From Halomarina pelagica (GTDB taxonomy: Archaea; Halobacteriota; Halobacteria; Halobacteriales; Haloarculaceae), in contig NZ_CP100454.1 of the NCBI RefSeq assembly GCF_024228315.1, forward strand, positions 2,976,001-3,040,000: DNA of 64,000 nt, in the 5' to 3' direction. Numbering within the stretch: position 1 is the stretch's first letter; the number at the start of each line of letters is the position of its first letter. Under the pieces are notes generated by a model. That model had not been told where the DNA came from and did not search any database. It saw only the letters and a list, made by a program, of their open reading frames with translations. Made by a program: the position numbers and the translations under genes. Of the stretch, positions 51,068 through 60,949 are shown piece by piece.

Positions 51068-51804
51068 GGGTGATCGTGGTGGAGCCGCCGCTGGTTCGCC
51101 CCGTAGGCGTTCGCGAGCGCGTCGCTGTCGGCGAAGCCGTCCGGGTCGCCGTGGAAGAACACCCGCCGGTTGATGCAGGCCACGCGCGAGGCACGCTCGG
51201 TGACGACGCCGAGGTCGTGCTCGATGAGGATCACCGTCATCCCGCCGTCGTTGAGGTCGGCTAGGAGATCGTAGAAGGCGTCCCGCGAGTCGGCGTCGAC
51301 GCCCACCGCGGGCTCGTCGAGCGCGAGCAGGTCGGCCTCCGAGGCGAGCGCCCGCGCGATGAACACCCGCTGGCGCTGGCCGCCCGAGAGGTCGCCCACG
51401 CGACGGCTCGCGAGGTCGGCCACCCCGACCGTCGCCATCGCGTCCTCGATCGCCCGGCGGTCGTCCGCGCCGAGGCGACGAAGCCCCGCGTGGGGGTACC
51501 GCCCCATGCGAACGACCTCGCGGACCGTGATCGGCAGTTCGTCCGCACCGCGGGTGGTCTGCTGGGCGACGTATCCGATGCGCGTCCCGTCGTCGAACTC
51601 GCGGGCGGGTTCGCCGAACAGTCGAACCGTCCCGCGGTCGGGGCGGAGGAGTCCGAGCACGAGTTCGAGGAGGGTGCTCTTTCCCGATCCGTTCGGTCCG
51701 ACGAGGCCGAGGAACTCGCCGTCCTCGACGGTCAGCGACACGTCGTCGATGACGGGCCGCTCGCCGTAGGCGAACGTGACGGAGTCGACCTCGACCGCGT
51801 TCAT
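51064..51804 (-). CDS. znuC: Metal ABC transporter ATPase (ZnuC-like)
   Basis: 246 residues with Walker A (GPNGSGKST), signature LSGGQRQR and Walker B (LLALDEPAVG). Powers zinc or manganese uptake with the permease. ATG at 51804 overlaps the binding-protein stop (ATGA). Confidence 0.93.
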   Translation of the reverse strand: MNAVEVDSVTFAYGERPVIDDVSLTVEDGEFLGLVGPNGSGKSTLLELVLGLLRPDRGTVRLFGEPAREFDDGTRIGYVAQQTTRGADELPITVREVVRMGRYPHAGLRRLGADDRRAIEDAMATVGVADLASRRVGDLSGGQRQRVFIARALASEADLLALDEPAVGVDADSRDAFYDLLADLNDGGMTVILIEHDLGVVTERASRVACINRRVFFHGDPDGFADSDALANAYGANQRRLHHDHP

Positions 51805-52946
51805 GCCCCGAGTGCGGTCCGAAGGCTCTCGAGGTTGATCTCTCGCATGATCTCCACATACCCCCACTCCTTCTCCTTCCACTCCTCCCTGTACCCCGCG
51901 AGGGCCGTGATCGGGAGCACCTCCGTCGCGTCCGTCTCGGCGACGAGCTGTTTCGCCGCCCGATCGGACTCGAACACCGGCGCGAGGACGTGCTCGATGC
52001 CGTCCGCCTCGATGATCTCCTGAGCGCGCCGCACGTCACTCGTCGTCGGGCTGTCGTCCGGCGAGAGGTCGGTCAGCGCGTGGACCGCGAAGCCGTAGCG
52101 CTCGCCGAGGTACTGGAAGGCGTTGTGCCCGGCCACGAGGACGGCCTCCTTCGATCGACCGGACAGCGCCTCCTCGAACTCGGCGTCGAGGTCCCGGAGT
52201 TCGGCGGCGAAGCCGTCCGCGTTCTCGCGGAAGGTCGCCTCCTCGTCGGGCGCGAGGCCTACGAACCCGTCGCGGATGGTCTCGACGGCGGTCGCCGCCC
52301 GGGTCGGGTCGAGCCAGAAGTGGGGGTCCTTGCCGCCGTGGTCGTGCCCGTCGTCCCCCTCGTCACCCCCCTCGCGGCGGGACTCGTTCTCCCCGTGCTC
52401 TCCCTCGTGGGTGTCGTTTCCATGGGTGTCGTTTTCGCCCCCGTGATCGTGTTCGCCCTCGTGATCGTGCCCCTCGTCGTGGGACTCGGATCCGTTCTCG
52501 TCTTCGTGCGTGTCGTTCTCGTCCCCGTGATCGTGGTCGTGGTCGTGACCGCCGTGTCCGGCCGCGTCGATGAGATCGACGTTCTCGCGAGCGGCGATGA
52601 CCGCCACGTCGGTGCCGTCCTCCTCCAGACTGCGGACCACGTCGTCGGCCCAGGGCTGGAACCCCTCGCCCATGTAGAGGAACGCCCGCGCCACGCGGAC
52701 GCGCCGCTGGAGGTCCGCGGAGGGCTGCCAGCCGTGGCCGTGCTGTCCGAACGGCACCAGCGTGCCGACGCCGAGGGCGTCGCCCCCGACGCGGCCCCCG
52801 AAGTCCCCGAGCACGTAGAACGACGCCTCGACCTCGTTCCCGTTCGACCCCGCGGCGGGGTCGACGCTTCCGAGACACCCGGCGAGCGCTCCGACCGTGA
52901 CCGCCGCCCCGGACGCCAGCAGCGACCGTCGTGTGAGTTTCGACAT
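51801..52946 (-). CDS. znuA: Metal-binding lipoprotein of ABC importer (ZnuA-like)
   Basis: 381-residue solute-binding protein: TAT-type signal with lipobox (LAGC, Cys24), ligand histidine blocks (GQHGHGW near 70, DPHFWLDPTRA near 208, GHNAFQYL). A long His/Asp/Glu-rich loop (residues 131-209) marks zinc rather than manganese specificity. First gene of the operon. TATA-like CTTTTATTAAG and a partial palindrome ACTA-N4-TAGT lie just upstream and may be the promoter and a zinc/metal operator. Confidence 0.92.
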   Translation of the reverse strand: MSKLTRRSLLASGAAVTVGALAGCLGSVDPAAGSNGNEVEASFYVLGDFGGRVGGDALGVGTLVPFGQHGHGWQPSADLQRRVRVARAFLYMGEGFQPWADDVVRSLEEDGTDVAVIAARENVDLIDAAGHGGHDHDHDHGDENDTHEDENGSESHDEGHDHEGEHDHGGENDTHGNDTHEGEHGENESRREGGDEGDDGHDHGGKDPHFWLDPTRAATAVETIRDGFVGLAPDEEATFRENADGFAAELRDLDAEFEEALSGRSKEAVLVAGHNAFQYLGERYGFAVHALTDLSPDDSPTTSDVRRAQEIIEADGIEHVLAPVFESDRAAKQLVAETDATEVLPITALAGYREEWKEKEWGYVEIMREINLESLRTALGA

Positions 52947-53108
52947 CTGATACTAAAACTAGTGCCGATCTTAATAAAAGGTGCTATCTCGGATGGTGGT
53001 GTTGTTATACCGATCGGGGGACGTACCGCCCGCCGATCGCCGCGAGTTTCACCGACCGAGAACGGTCGGCACGTATTTCGGACGCGCCGGTGTAGTCCCA
53101 CGCGACGA

Positions 53109-55205
53109 ATGGGACTGGAAACGTTGTTCAGCCCGAGGTGCGTCGCCGTCGTCGGCGCGACCGAGCGCGAGGGGTCGGTCGGTCGGGCCGTGATGACGAA
53201 CATGCTCGACTCGTTCGAGGGCGAGACGGTGCCGGTGAACCCCAACGCCGAGTCGGTGCTCGGCAGGGAGGCGTACCCCGACGTCGCGTCCGTTCCCGGC
53301 GAGGTCGACCTCGCGGTCGTCGTCGTCCCCGGCCGGGTCGCGGTGGACGTCGTCCGCGGGATCGCCGAGGCGGGCGTCGAGAACGTGGTGGTCATCACCG
53401 CGGGGTTCGGCGAGACCGGGAGCGAGGGCGCGCGGCGCGAGCGGGAACTCCGCGCGGTCGCGGAGGCCCACGACCTCGACCTCGTGGGGCCGAACAGCCT
53501 CGGGATCATCAGCACGCCGGTGGGCATGAACGCGACCTTCGGCCCGGAGAACGCCCTCGACGGGAGCATCTCCTTCATGAGCCAGTCGGGCGCGTTCATC
53601 ACGGCCGTGCTGGACTGGGCGAACGACCGCGGCATCGGCTTCAAGGACGTCGTCTCGCTCGGCAACAAGGCCGTCCTCGACGAGCGCGACTTCGTCGAGG
53701 CGTGGGGCGACGACGAGGGGACGGACGTCGTCCTCGGCTACCTGGAGGGGATCACCGACGGCGCGTCGTTCATCCGCAGCGCCCGCGAGGTGACGGCGGA
53801 GACGCCCATCGTGCTCGTGAAGTCCGGTCGGACGGAGGCGGGCGCGTCGGCCGCCGCCTCCCACACCGGCACCATCGCCGGGAGCGAGGCGGCCTACGAG
53901 GCCGGGCTCGAACAGGCGGGCGTCATCCGCGCCGAGAACGTCCAGGAGCTGTTCGACGCCGCGAGCATCCTCGCGGGGCAACCCCTTCCCGAGACGGACT
54001 CCGTCGCCGTGGTGACGAACGCGGGCGGTCCCGGCGTGATGGCGACGGACGCCATCGGCGACTCCGGCCTCTCGCTCGCGTCGTTCGCCGACGAGACGCT
54101 CGCCCGCTTCGAGGAGGTCCTCCCCGAGGAGGCGAACATCTACAACCCGGTCGACGTGATCGGCGACGCGCCCGTCGAGCGGTTCGCCGAGGCGATCGAG
54201 ATCGCCATGGACGACCCGAACGTCGGCGCGGTCTGCGTCGTCACCTGCCCGACCGCCGTGCTCACCTTCGACGACCTCGCGGAGGCCGTCGTCGAGAGGC
54301 AGGCCGAGTCGGGCCTCCCCGTCGCGACCTGCTTCATGGGCGGCGAGCGCATCGAGTCCGCGCGGGAGATCCTCGGCGAGGCGGGCATCCCGACGTACTT
54401 CGACCCGGCGCGCGCGGTGGAGAGCCTCGACGCGCTGCGGTCGTACGCGGAGATCCGCGAGCGGGAGTACGTCGAGCCGACGACGTTCGACGTGGATCGC
54501 GCTCGCGCGCGTGAGATCCTGCGGGGGGCGGCCGACCGCGGCGACACCCGCCTCGGGGTGGAGGCGATGGGGCTGCTCGACGCCTACGGCGTCCCGATCC
54601 CCGAGGGCGACGTCGTCTCCTCGCCCGAGGCGGCCATCGAGGTCGCAGAATCGATCGAGGGCGACGTCGTGATGAAGATCGTCAGCCCCGACATCCTGCA
54701 CAAGTCCGACATCGGCGGCGTCCGCGTCGGCGTCCGGAACAACGACGTCTACGACACCTACGAGGACCTCGTCGCCCGCGCGAAGAACTACCAGCCCGAC
54801 GCGACGATCCTCGGCGTGCAGGTGCAGGAACTGCTCGATCTCGAGGAGGGCGTCGAGACCATCGTCGGGACGAACCGCGACCCGCAGTTCGGCCCCCTCG
54901 TGCTCTTCGGCCTCGGCGGCATCTTCGTCGAGGTGTTAGAGGACACGACGGTCCGGGTCGCCCCCGTCAGCGAACCCGAGGCGGCGGGGATGGTAGACGA
55001 CATCCGGGCCGCCCCGCTCCTCCGCGGCGCGCGGGGACGCGAACCCGTAGACGAGGGGAGCGTCGTAGAGGTCATCCAGCGGCTCTCGCAGCTCGTGACG
55101 GACTTCCCGGCCATCCTCGAACTCGACGTCAACCCCCTCGTCGCGACGCCCGACGGCGCGACCGCCGTCGACATCAGACTCACCATCGACCCCGACGAGC
55201 TATGA
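53109..55205 (+). CDS. acd: ADP-forming acyl-CoA synthetase, fused alpha-beta
   Basis: 698-residue acetate--CoA ligase (ADP-forming), which makes ATP from acetyl-CoA and other acyl-CoAs. N-terminal CoA-binding domain ('VAVVGATEREGSVGRAV'), succinyl-CoA-ligase-like domains with phosphohistidine region 'AAASHTGTIAGSEAAYEAG', and a C-terminal ATP-grasp part ('VVMKIVSPDILHKSDIGGV', 'EVLEDTTVRVAP'). The alpha-beta order in one chain is usual in haloarchaea. Overlaps the next gene by 4 nt. Confidence 0.94.
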   Translation: MGLETLFSPRCVAVVGATEREGSVGRAVMTNMLDSFEGETVPVNPNAESVLGREAYPDVASVPGEVDLAVVVVPGRVAVDVVRGIAEAGVENVVVITAGFGETGSEGARRERELRAVAEAHDLDLVGPNSLGIISTPVGMNATFGPENALDGSISFMSQSGAFITAVLDWANDRGIGFKDVVSLGNKAVLDERDFVEAWGDDEGTDVVLGYLEGITDGASFIRSAREVTAETPIVLVKSGRTEAGASAAASHTGTIAGSEAAYEAGLEQAGVIRAENVQELFDAASILAGQPLPETDSVAVVTNAGGPGVMATDAIGDSGLSLASFADETLARFEEVLPEEANIYNPVDVIGDAPVERFAEAIEIAMDDPNVGAVCVVTCPTAVLTFDDLAEAVVERQAESGLPVATCFMGGERIESAREILGEAGIPTYFDPARAVESLDALRSYAEIREREYVEPTTFDVDRARAREILRGAADRGDTRLGVEAMGLLDAYGVPIPEGDVVSSPEAAIEVAESIEGDVVMKIVSPDILHKSDIGGVRVGVRNNDVYDTYEDLVARAKNYQPDATILGVQVQELLDLEEGVETIVGTNRDPQFGPLVLFGLGGIFVEVLEDTTVRVAPVSEPEAAGMVDDIRAAPLLRGARGREPVDEGSVVEVIQRLSQLVTDFPAILELDVNPLVATPDGATAVDIRLTIDPDEL

Positions 55206-56269
55206 ACCCGATCCTCATCACATCGACCGACGAGAGCACAGGCAAGACCGCCGTCACGCTGGCGCTGGCGCAACTCGCGCGCGAGCGCGGCCTCGACGTC
55301 GGCTACATGAAACCGAAGGGGACGCGCCTCCAGAGCGCGGTCGGCAAGACCCTAGACGAGGACCCCCTGCTCGCGCGCGAACTGCTCGACCTCGACGCCG
55401 AGATGGCCGACCTCGAACCCGTCGTCTACTCGCCGACGTTCGTCGAGCAGGCCCTGCGCGGGCGCGAGGACGCGACCGCCCTCCACGAGCGCGTGCGTGA
55501 GAGCTACGACGGCCTCGCCGCCGACAGGGACCTCGTGTTCATCGACGGCGGCGGGTCGTTCTCGACGGGCGGCGTCGTCGACCTCACGGACGCCGACGTC
55601 GCGGACCTGCTCGACGCCACCGCGGTCCTCATCGCCCGCTACGAACAGCCCGGCGACGTGGACGCGGTGCTGTCGGCGGCACGGCACCTCGGCGACCGCC
55701 TCGGCGGCGTCCTGTTCAACGCGGTCACCGACGCCGCGTACGACCAGCTGACGACCGACGTGGTCCCCTTCCTCGAGGGGCGGGGGATCACCGTCTTCGG
55801 CGCGCTCCCCCGCGTCCAGGAACTCGCGGGCGTCACCGTCGCGGAACTCGCGGACGACCTCGGGGCGCAGGTCGTCACGGCCGACGCGCCGACCGACGCC
55901 TTCATCGAGCGCTTCACCGTCGGCGCGATGAGCGCCGACGACGCGCTCAGGCAGTTCCGCCGCACCCGCGACGCGGCGATGATCACCGGCGGCGACCGCT
56001 CTGACATCCAGGCGGCGGCGCTCGAAGCGCCCGGCATCAAGTGCCTCCTGCTCACGGGGGGGTTCCGCCCCGCGGGCGCGGTCGTCGGCCGAGCCGAGGA
56101 GGAGGGCGTGCCGATCCTGACCGTCCAGACGGACACCATCACGGCCGTCGAGCGGGCGGAGGACGTCCTCCGCCAGGGCCGCGCCCGGAGCGCCGAGACG
56201 GTCGACGTGATGCGCGGCCTCCTGGAGGACGGCGCGGACGTGGACGGCATGCTCGCCCTCGCGGAGTGA
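55202..56269 (+). CDS. Phosphotransacetylase-family protein (BioD-like plus DRTGG domain)
   Basis: 355 residues: N-terminal dethiobiotin-synthetase-like P-loop (STDESTGKTAVTLALAQLA) and C-terminal DRTGG domain ('RSDIQAAALEAPGIKCLLLTGGFRPAG'), as in the N-terminal part of long Pta, but without the catalytic phosphotransacetylase domain. Overlaps the acyl-CoA synthetase gene by 4 nt (ATGA), so it is probably a regulatory partner for acyl-CoA/acetate metabolism. Confidence 0.88.
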   Translation: MNPILITSTDESTGKTAVTLALAQLARERGLDVGYMKPKGTRLQSAVGKTLDEDPLLARELLDLDAEMADLEPVVYSPTFVEQALRGREDATALHERVRESYDGLAADRDLVFIDGGGSFSTGGVVDLTDADVADLLDATAVLIARYEQPGDVDAVLSAARHLGDRLGGVLFNAVTDAAYDQLTTDVVPFLEGRGITVFGALPRVQELAGVTVAELADDLGAQVVTADAPTDAFIERFTVGAMSADDALRQFRRTRDAAMITGGDRSDIQAAALEAPGIKCLLLTGGFRPAGAVVGRAEEEGVPILTVQTDTITAVERAEDVLRQGRARSAETVDVMRGLLEDGADVDGMLALAE

Positions 56270-56341
56270 TCGCGGCGGGGGACGGCGGGACGCGGACCCG
56301 GCGGAGAGGAGCGTCGACGCGGTCGAGGGGCGGACTCCCCC

Positions 56342-57469
56342 TCAGGACGCGGTCGACGTCGTGTCCGTCTCCGGGACCGGATCGTCGCCGTCCGCGTCGA
56401 GCGGGTCCTCGAGATCCCCGGTGATGGCCTCGAAGCAGTCGGTCGCGGTGACGAGTCCGACGACCTCGCCGTCGTCGACGATCAGCGCGAGTTCCTGGCG
56501 CTCCTCCTGGAACCGATCGATCGCGTCGCTGACGACGACCTCCGCGTCGAGCGTCATCGGCGGCGCGGTGATGTCCTCGAAGGTGCACTCGCCTTCCTCC
56601 AGCGCGTCGAGTTCGCGGAGGACGGCCGGCGTGTAGACGACCCCCCGGAAGTCGGAGAGCGAGTCGCCGACGAGGGGGAATCGCGCGTGCGGCGACTCGC
56701 CGATCGTCCGCATGTTCTCGTCGAGCGAGGCGTCCGCCGAGAGCGCGATCACGTCCTCGCGGGGCACCATCACGGACGTGATGGCCATCCGCTCGATGTC
56801 GAGCGCGGCGAGGACCTCCTCCTTGCGCTCCTCGTCCGAGACGAGCCCGCTCAGCCGCTCGCCCATCTGCTTCCGGAGCACGGCGCGACTCGACGCGTCG
56901 TCCCCGGCTTCCTCCTCCGCCCAGGACCGCTCGATGGTCACGCCGAACACCCCCAGGAGCGCCTTCGCGATGCGATCCGCGACGACGATGACCGGGTACA
57001 TGACCCTCGTCCAGATCCAGAGGGGATACGCGCAGTACGTGCAGACGCCCTTCGTCCGCTCGACGCCGAGGTAGGTCGGGGCCTGCTCGCCCACGACGAT
57101 GTGGAGCATGTTGATGAGGGCGAGCGCCAGGAGGACCGAGAGCGCCGCGTGTCCCCCCTCGCTTCCGCCGACGAGCCCGCTCAACCCGAGCGCCTTCACC
57201 GCGGGATCGAGCAGCGCCGCGAGCGCCGGCTCGGCGACGTAGCCGAGCCCGACGCTACAGATGGTGATCCCGACTTGACACCCCGAGAGGTAGATCTCGA
57301 GGCGGTCGGTCATCTCCCAGGCCCGTTCGAGCCCGCGGTTCCCCGTGAACTCCTCTCTCGGAAACTGGCGAACCCGCGTCATGGCGAACTCGCTGACGAC
57401 GAAGAACGCGTTTCCGAGCAACAGCAGGACGCCGACGACCAACCCCCCGACCGTCGCCAAACCGGACAT
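56342..57469 (-). CDS. CNNM (DUF21)/CBS-domain membrane protein
   Basis: 375 residues from ATG at 57469. Four hydrophobic helices of the CNNM transporter domain in residues 1-175 ('NAFFVVSEFAMTRVRQF', 'LSGCQVGITICSVGLGYVAEP'), then two CBS modules ('MVPREDVIALSADASLDE' and 'VVSDAIDRFQEERQELALIVDDGEVVGLVTATD'). Relatives export magnesium or respond to it. The acidic C-terminal tail is a halophilic feature. Confidence 0.88.
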   Translation of the reverse strand: MSGLATVGGLVVGVLLLLGNAFFVVSEFAMTRVRQFPREEFTGNRGLERAWEMTDRLEIYLSGCQVGITICSVGLGYVAEPALAALLDPAVKALGLSGLVGGSEGGHAALSVLLALALINMLHIVVGEQAPTYLGVERTKGVCTYCAYPLWIWTRVMYPVIVVADRIAKALLGVFGVTIERSWAEEEAGDDASSRAVLRKQMGERLSGLVSDEERKEEVLAALDIERMAITSVMVPREDVIALSADASLDENMRTIGESPHARFPLVGDSLSDFRGVVYTPAVLRELDALEEGECTFEDITAPPMTLDAEVVVSDAIDRFQEERQELALIVDDGEVVGLVTATDCFEAITGDLEDPLDADGDDPVPETDTTSTAS

Positions 57470-57584
57470 GCCTCTCCCGTCTCGTCCCCTTGCCCTAAGT
57501 GTGCTGGACCCGGCGACCGAGCGCCTTTCTTTCGTGTCTGTCGATCCATCAAGATTTATACGTGATCGACACGTTCTGGACGTG

Positions 57585-58937
57585 ATGCCAACGCACACCA
57601 GGCGGACGTTTCTGCGAGCGAGCGGCGCACTCGTCGGGGGGATCGCCGCGAGCGGGACGGTCACGGCGGCGACGCGAACCGACCGGTACCTGGTCGACCT
57701 CCGGCGGAACGCAGACCTCGGCGGCGTCGAGGTGGTCCACGACCTCCGGCGGATCGGATACGCGGTCGTCCGCGCCTCGCGGTCGGAGGCGGAGGCGCTC
57801 GGGACGGCGGTGCCCGACCTCGAACTCCGGCTGAAGGAACCGGAGACGAACGGGCGTGCGCCGCGCGCCGAGGCGGTGACCGCGGCGGACGAACCGCTCT
57901 ACCCCCTCCAGTGGGACAAGCAGGCCCTGGACGTGGAGGCGGCCCACGAGGTGACGACGGGCGAGGGAACGCGCGTCGCCGTCATCGACTCCGGCGTGGA
58001 CGCCGGCCACCCCGACCTCGACGTGAACGTCGACCTCTCGCGGAACTTCACCGACGACGGCGCGGGGGCGGGCGTCCCTGCCGGCGGCGACCACGGCACC
58101 CACGTCGCGGGGATCGTCGCCGCCCTCGACAACGAGACGGGGGTCGTCGGCACCGCGCCCGCGACGGACCTGATCGACTGCCGCGTGTTCTCGGACGAGG
58201 GCGGCGCGTCGTTCGGCGACGTCCTGGCCGCCATCGCGTACGCGGCCGAGATCGACGCCGACGTGGCGAACCTCTCGCTCGGCGCGTACCCCGTGCCGCG
58301 TCGCGCCGTCGAGACGGCGGACGGGGAGACGTCGACCTTCGGCTCCTTCTACGGAAAGGTGCTCAACCGGGTGATGACCGCGGCGAACCGCGAGGGGACG
58401 CTGCTGGTCATCTCGGCGGGCAACGACGGCGCGAACTTACAGAACGACGTCGGCGAACGGATCGACCTCGACGGCGACGGTGACGCGGAGTACCTCAGCG
58501 GCGGCTACTGGATCAGCCTCCCCAACGAGGGCGCGCAGGCCCTAAGCGTGAGCGCGACCGGCCCGATCGGGTTCCGGTGGGGGAAAGAGGGGCTCAGGGA
58601 GCCGCCGGAGAGCCCCGCGTTCTACACGAACTACGGGACGAACGCCGTCACGCTCGGCGCGCCGGGGGGCGACGCCGACCTCAGCGCCATCGGGACCGAC
58701 GCGGCCTGGTACTACGACCTCGTGCTGAGCACGGTACCCGGCGGCTACGGCTGGAAGGCCGGCACGTCCATGGCCGCGCCGAACGTCGCGGGCGCGGCCG
58801 CCCTGGTCAAGAGCGCCAATCCCGAGTACGGCGCGAACCAGGTCGAAGCCGCCCTGAAGCGCGCCGCGACCGTCCCGGAGGGGTACGACAGGGCCTACTA
58901 CGGATCGGGGTTCCTGAACGTCGTCGACGCGCTATAG
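57585..58937 (+). CDS. Exported subtilisin-like serine protease (halolysin type)
   Basis: 450 residues; TAT signal (TRRTFLRASGALVGG), propeptide-like segment to about residue 115, then S8 catalytic domain with Asp135 (VIDSG), His170 (GDHGTHVAG), oxyanion Asn280 (SAGNDG) and Ser395 (GTSMAAPN). No C-terminal extension, unlike many halolysins. Leaderless promoter: AGATTTATACG at about 57552. Secreted protein degradation. Confidence 0.93.
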   Translation: MPTHTRRTFLRASGALVGGIAASGTVTAATRTDRYLVDLRRNADLGGVEVVHDLRRIGYAVVRASRSEAEALGTAVPDLELRLKEPETNGRAPRAEAVTAADEPLYPLQWDKQALDVEAAHEVTTGEGTRVAVIDSGVDAGHPDLDVNVDLSRNFTDDGAGAGVPAGGDHGTHVAGIVAALDNETGVVGTAPATDLIDCRVFSDEGGASFGDVLAAIAYAAEIDADVANLSLGAYPVPRRAVETADGETSTFGSFYGKVLNRVMTAANREGTLLVISAGNDGANLQNDVGERIDLDGDGDAEYLSGGYWISLPNEGAQALSVSATGPIGFRWGKEGLREPPESPAFYTNYGTNAVTLGAPGGDADLSAIGTDAAWYYDLVLSTVPGGYGWKAGTSMAAPNVAGAAALVKSANPEYGANQVEAALKRAATVPEGYDRAYYGSGFLNVVDAL

Positions 58938-58956
58938 CCGTCGAAAATCGAGTTCC

Positions 58957-59355
58957 CTAGGCGTGCTGCTCGATGGCCGAGCGGAGCGTCGCCTCGTCCT
59001 GCACGCCGACGAACTGCCGGACCTGCTCGCCGCCGGCGTAGAGCTGGAGCGTCGGGACGCCGCGGATGCCGTGGGCCTGCGCGAGCGCCTGGTTGGCGTC
59101 GATGTCCACCTTGACGACGGTCGCCGGGGAGTCGGCGGCGAGCGTCTCGACCGTCGGCTCGAGCATCTTGCACGGGCCGCACCAGTCCGCGTAGAAGTCC
59201 ACCAGGACGACGTCGTGGCTCGACACCGCCGCGTCGAACTCCTCGCGGCCGTCGACGTGGATCGGCTCGTCGGGGGCACCCCCGCTCGCCCCCCGTACGA
59301 GTTCCTCCCGCTTCCGCTCCCGTATCGCGTCCAGTTCGTCGTCTGACTCGCTCAT
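58957..59355 (-). CDS. trxA: Thioredoxin
   Basis: 132 residues with the redox motif WCGPCK (Cys59, Cys62) and cis-Pro loop 'RGVPTLQLY'. A 33-residue charged lead precedes the fold. Cytoplasmic disulfide reductase. Confidence 0.95.
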   Translation of the reverse strand: MSESDDELDAIRERKREELVRGASGGAPDEPIHVDGREEFDAAVSSHDVVLVDFYADWCGPCKMLEPTVETLAADSPATVVKVDIDANQALAQAHGIRGVPTLQLYAGGEQVRQFVGVQDEATLRSAIEQHA

Positions 59356-59786
59356 ACCTCCTCGTTATCCGGACGACGGCTTAACGCCCCCGATGGTGTG
59401 TCCGATCCCCGCACAACCGGACGGTTCGTCGCGCTGACGTTCGGATGCGCTGACGTTCTGACGCGCAGACGCTCATACGCGCTGACGCGACGCTCCGGGC
59501 GTCGTGTACAGGGTTCGAGTATACGCGATCGTACAATAGCGGGGGAGTCACTCCCCACCTCGCCGTCGGTTCGGGCAGACCGACGACGAGTGCGTGTTCG
59601 AGACACGCGGTGCCGGGCTGTCAGAGGCATCCGGCGATAGTTCATACCCTAGCCAGGTTAATTACTTCACCGCTCGCCCAGTCACGTAATCGCTGAGTTC
59701 TACTATATATAATTTTCCCCTGTTTATATTGGTCCCTCGGCGATCACCACAGGATACTTACGTATCGTACCGGTTACATACGGTCG
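59356..59786. other. Intergenic region, 430 nt
   Basis: No gene supported. GCTGACG-type 7-base units recur at about 59432-59495. CTACTATATATAATTTTC at 59700-59718 is a strong TATA-like tract about 70 nt before the FilR1-type gene, with TATTGG and GATACTTACG further on. Confidence 0.4.
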
Positions 59787-60572
59787 ATGGACCGGCAGCC
59801 CCCGGCGGCCGTACTCGACCTGCTCGCTCGCCGGGCGGAGTTGCTGGATCGGCTGGTCGAGTCCCCCGCCGAGAAGTCAGACCTCGTCGACGCCCTCGAC
59901 GTCTCGCGCTCGACGGTCGATCGCGCCCTCCGCGAACTCGTCGACCACGATCTGGTCGAGCAGCGTCCCGACGGGTACCGGGCGACGACCCCCGGGCGAC
60001 TCGCCGTCGAGTCGTACGGGCAGTTCAGGCGACGCACGGAGCGCATTCGCGAGGCGACCGACGTCCTGCGCGCGCTTCCGCCGGACGCGCCGCTCGAGGC
60101 TCGGGCGCTCGCCGGTGCCGAGATCGTCACCCCGACGGCGAACGACCCCGGTCTACCGATCCGGCGGATCGGCGAACTCCTCCGGGAGACGGACGGGGTG
60201 CGCGGGATCGCCAGGGCCGTCACCGAGCGGTACGTCGAACTCTACAGGGACCGGATCCTCGACGGGACGACGGTTCGACTCGTGTTCGCGCCCGCGTCCC
60301 TCGAACGGTTGCTCGCGAACTACGCCGACGCCGTCGCGGTGGCGCTCGAGACGGGCAGGGTGGAACTTCGCGAGTCCCCCGACTCCGACCTCCCGCCGTT
60401 CGGCCTGCGGCTCTACTCGACCGACGAGACGACGACCGTGGGCCTCACGATCTACGACGCGGACGACGACCTCCGAGCGTTCGTTCGCACCGACGATCCG
60501 GCGGCGGTCGAGTGGGCCGAGGCGCGCATCGAGCGCGTCTGGACGAACGCCCGCCCGATACCGACGCCGTGA
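59787..60572 (+). CDS. Winged-helix regulator with FilR1 domain
   Basis: 261 residues. Residues 10-75 form a MarR/ArsR-like winged helix (LLDRLVESPAEKSDLVDALDVSRSTVDRALRELVDHDLVEQ). The C-terminal part (ITIVTP-like 'EIVTPTANDPG', 'VTERYVELYRDRILDG', 'LRAFVRTDDPAAVEWAE') matches the methanogenesis regulatory protein FilR1 middle domain. Likely senses a small ligand. Targets unknown. Confidence 0.85.
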   Translation: MDRQPPAAVLDLLARRAELLDRLVESPAEKSDLVDALDVSRSTVDRALRELVDHDLVEQRPDGYRATTPGRLAVESYGQFRRRTERIREATDVLRALPPDAPLEARALAGAEIVTPTANDPGLPIRRIGELLRETDGVRGIARAVTERYVELYRDRILDGTTVRLVFAPASLERLLANYADAVAVALETGRVELRESPDSDLPPFGLRLYSTDETTTVGLTIYDADDDLRAFVRTDDPAAVEWAEARIERVWTNARPIPTP

Positions 60573-60626
60573 ACGGACGTTGTCGTCGACAGTACTGTTA
60601 AGACCCCCGGCTACAACGGCAGGAAC

Positions 60627-60923
60627 ATGGACGTCACCGCGAACCCGACACCGCAGGAGATCACCTCGCTCGTCGGACGGGAGGTCTACTCCAACAACGG
60701 CGTGTTCGTCGGCCAGGTCGAGGACCTCCGCCTCGACCTGGACGGGGAGCGCGTCACCGGTCTCGCGCTCTCGCAACTCAACGGCGAACTGTTCAAGGAC
60801 CGCGCCCGCGGCGCTCGCGGCGTGCTCATCCCCTACCGCTGGGTTCGCGCCGTCGGTGACGTCGTCCTCGTGAACGACATCGTCGAGCGGCTCAAGGAAC
60901 CCGAAGAGGAAGCCGCGGTCTGA
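60627..60923 (+). CDS. PRC-barrel domain protein
   Basis: 98 residues, one PRC-barrel: 'LVGREVYSNNGVFVGQVEDLRLDLDGERVTGLALSQLN' and 'IPYRWVRAVGDVVLVNDIVERL'. In archaea such proteins occur near RNA or division genes (CdpB type). Small paralogue; role not assigned. Confidence 0.85.
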   Translation: MDVTANPTPQEITSLVGREVYSNNGVFVGQVEDLRLDLDGERVTGLALSQLNGELFKDRARGARGVLIPYRWVRAVGDVVLVNDIVERLKEPEEEAAV

Positions 60924-60949
60924 TCTGCGGTCCCCGATCCCTTCTCGCG

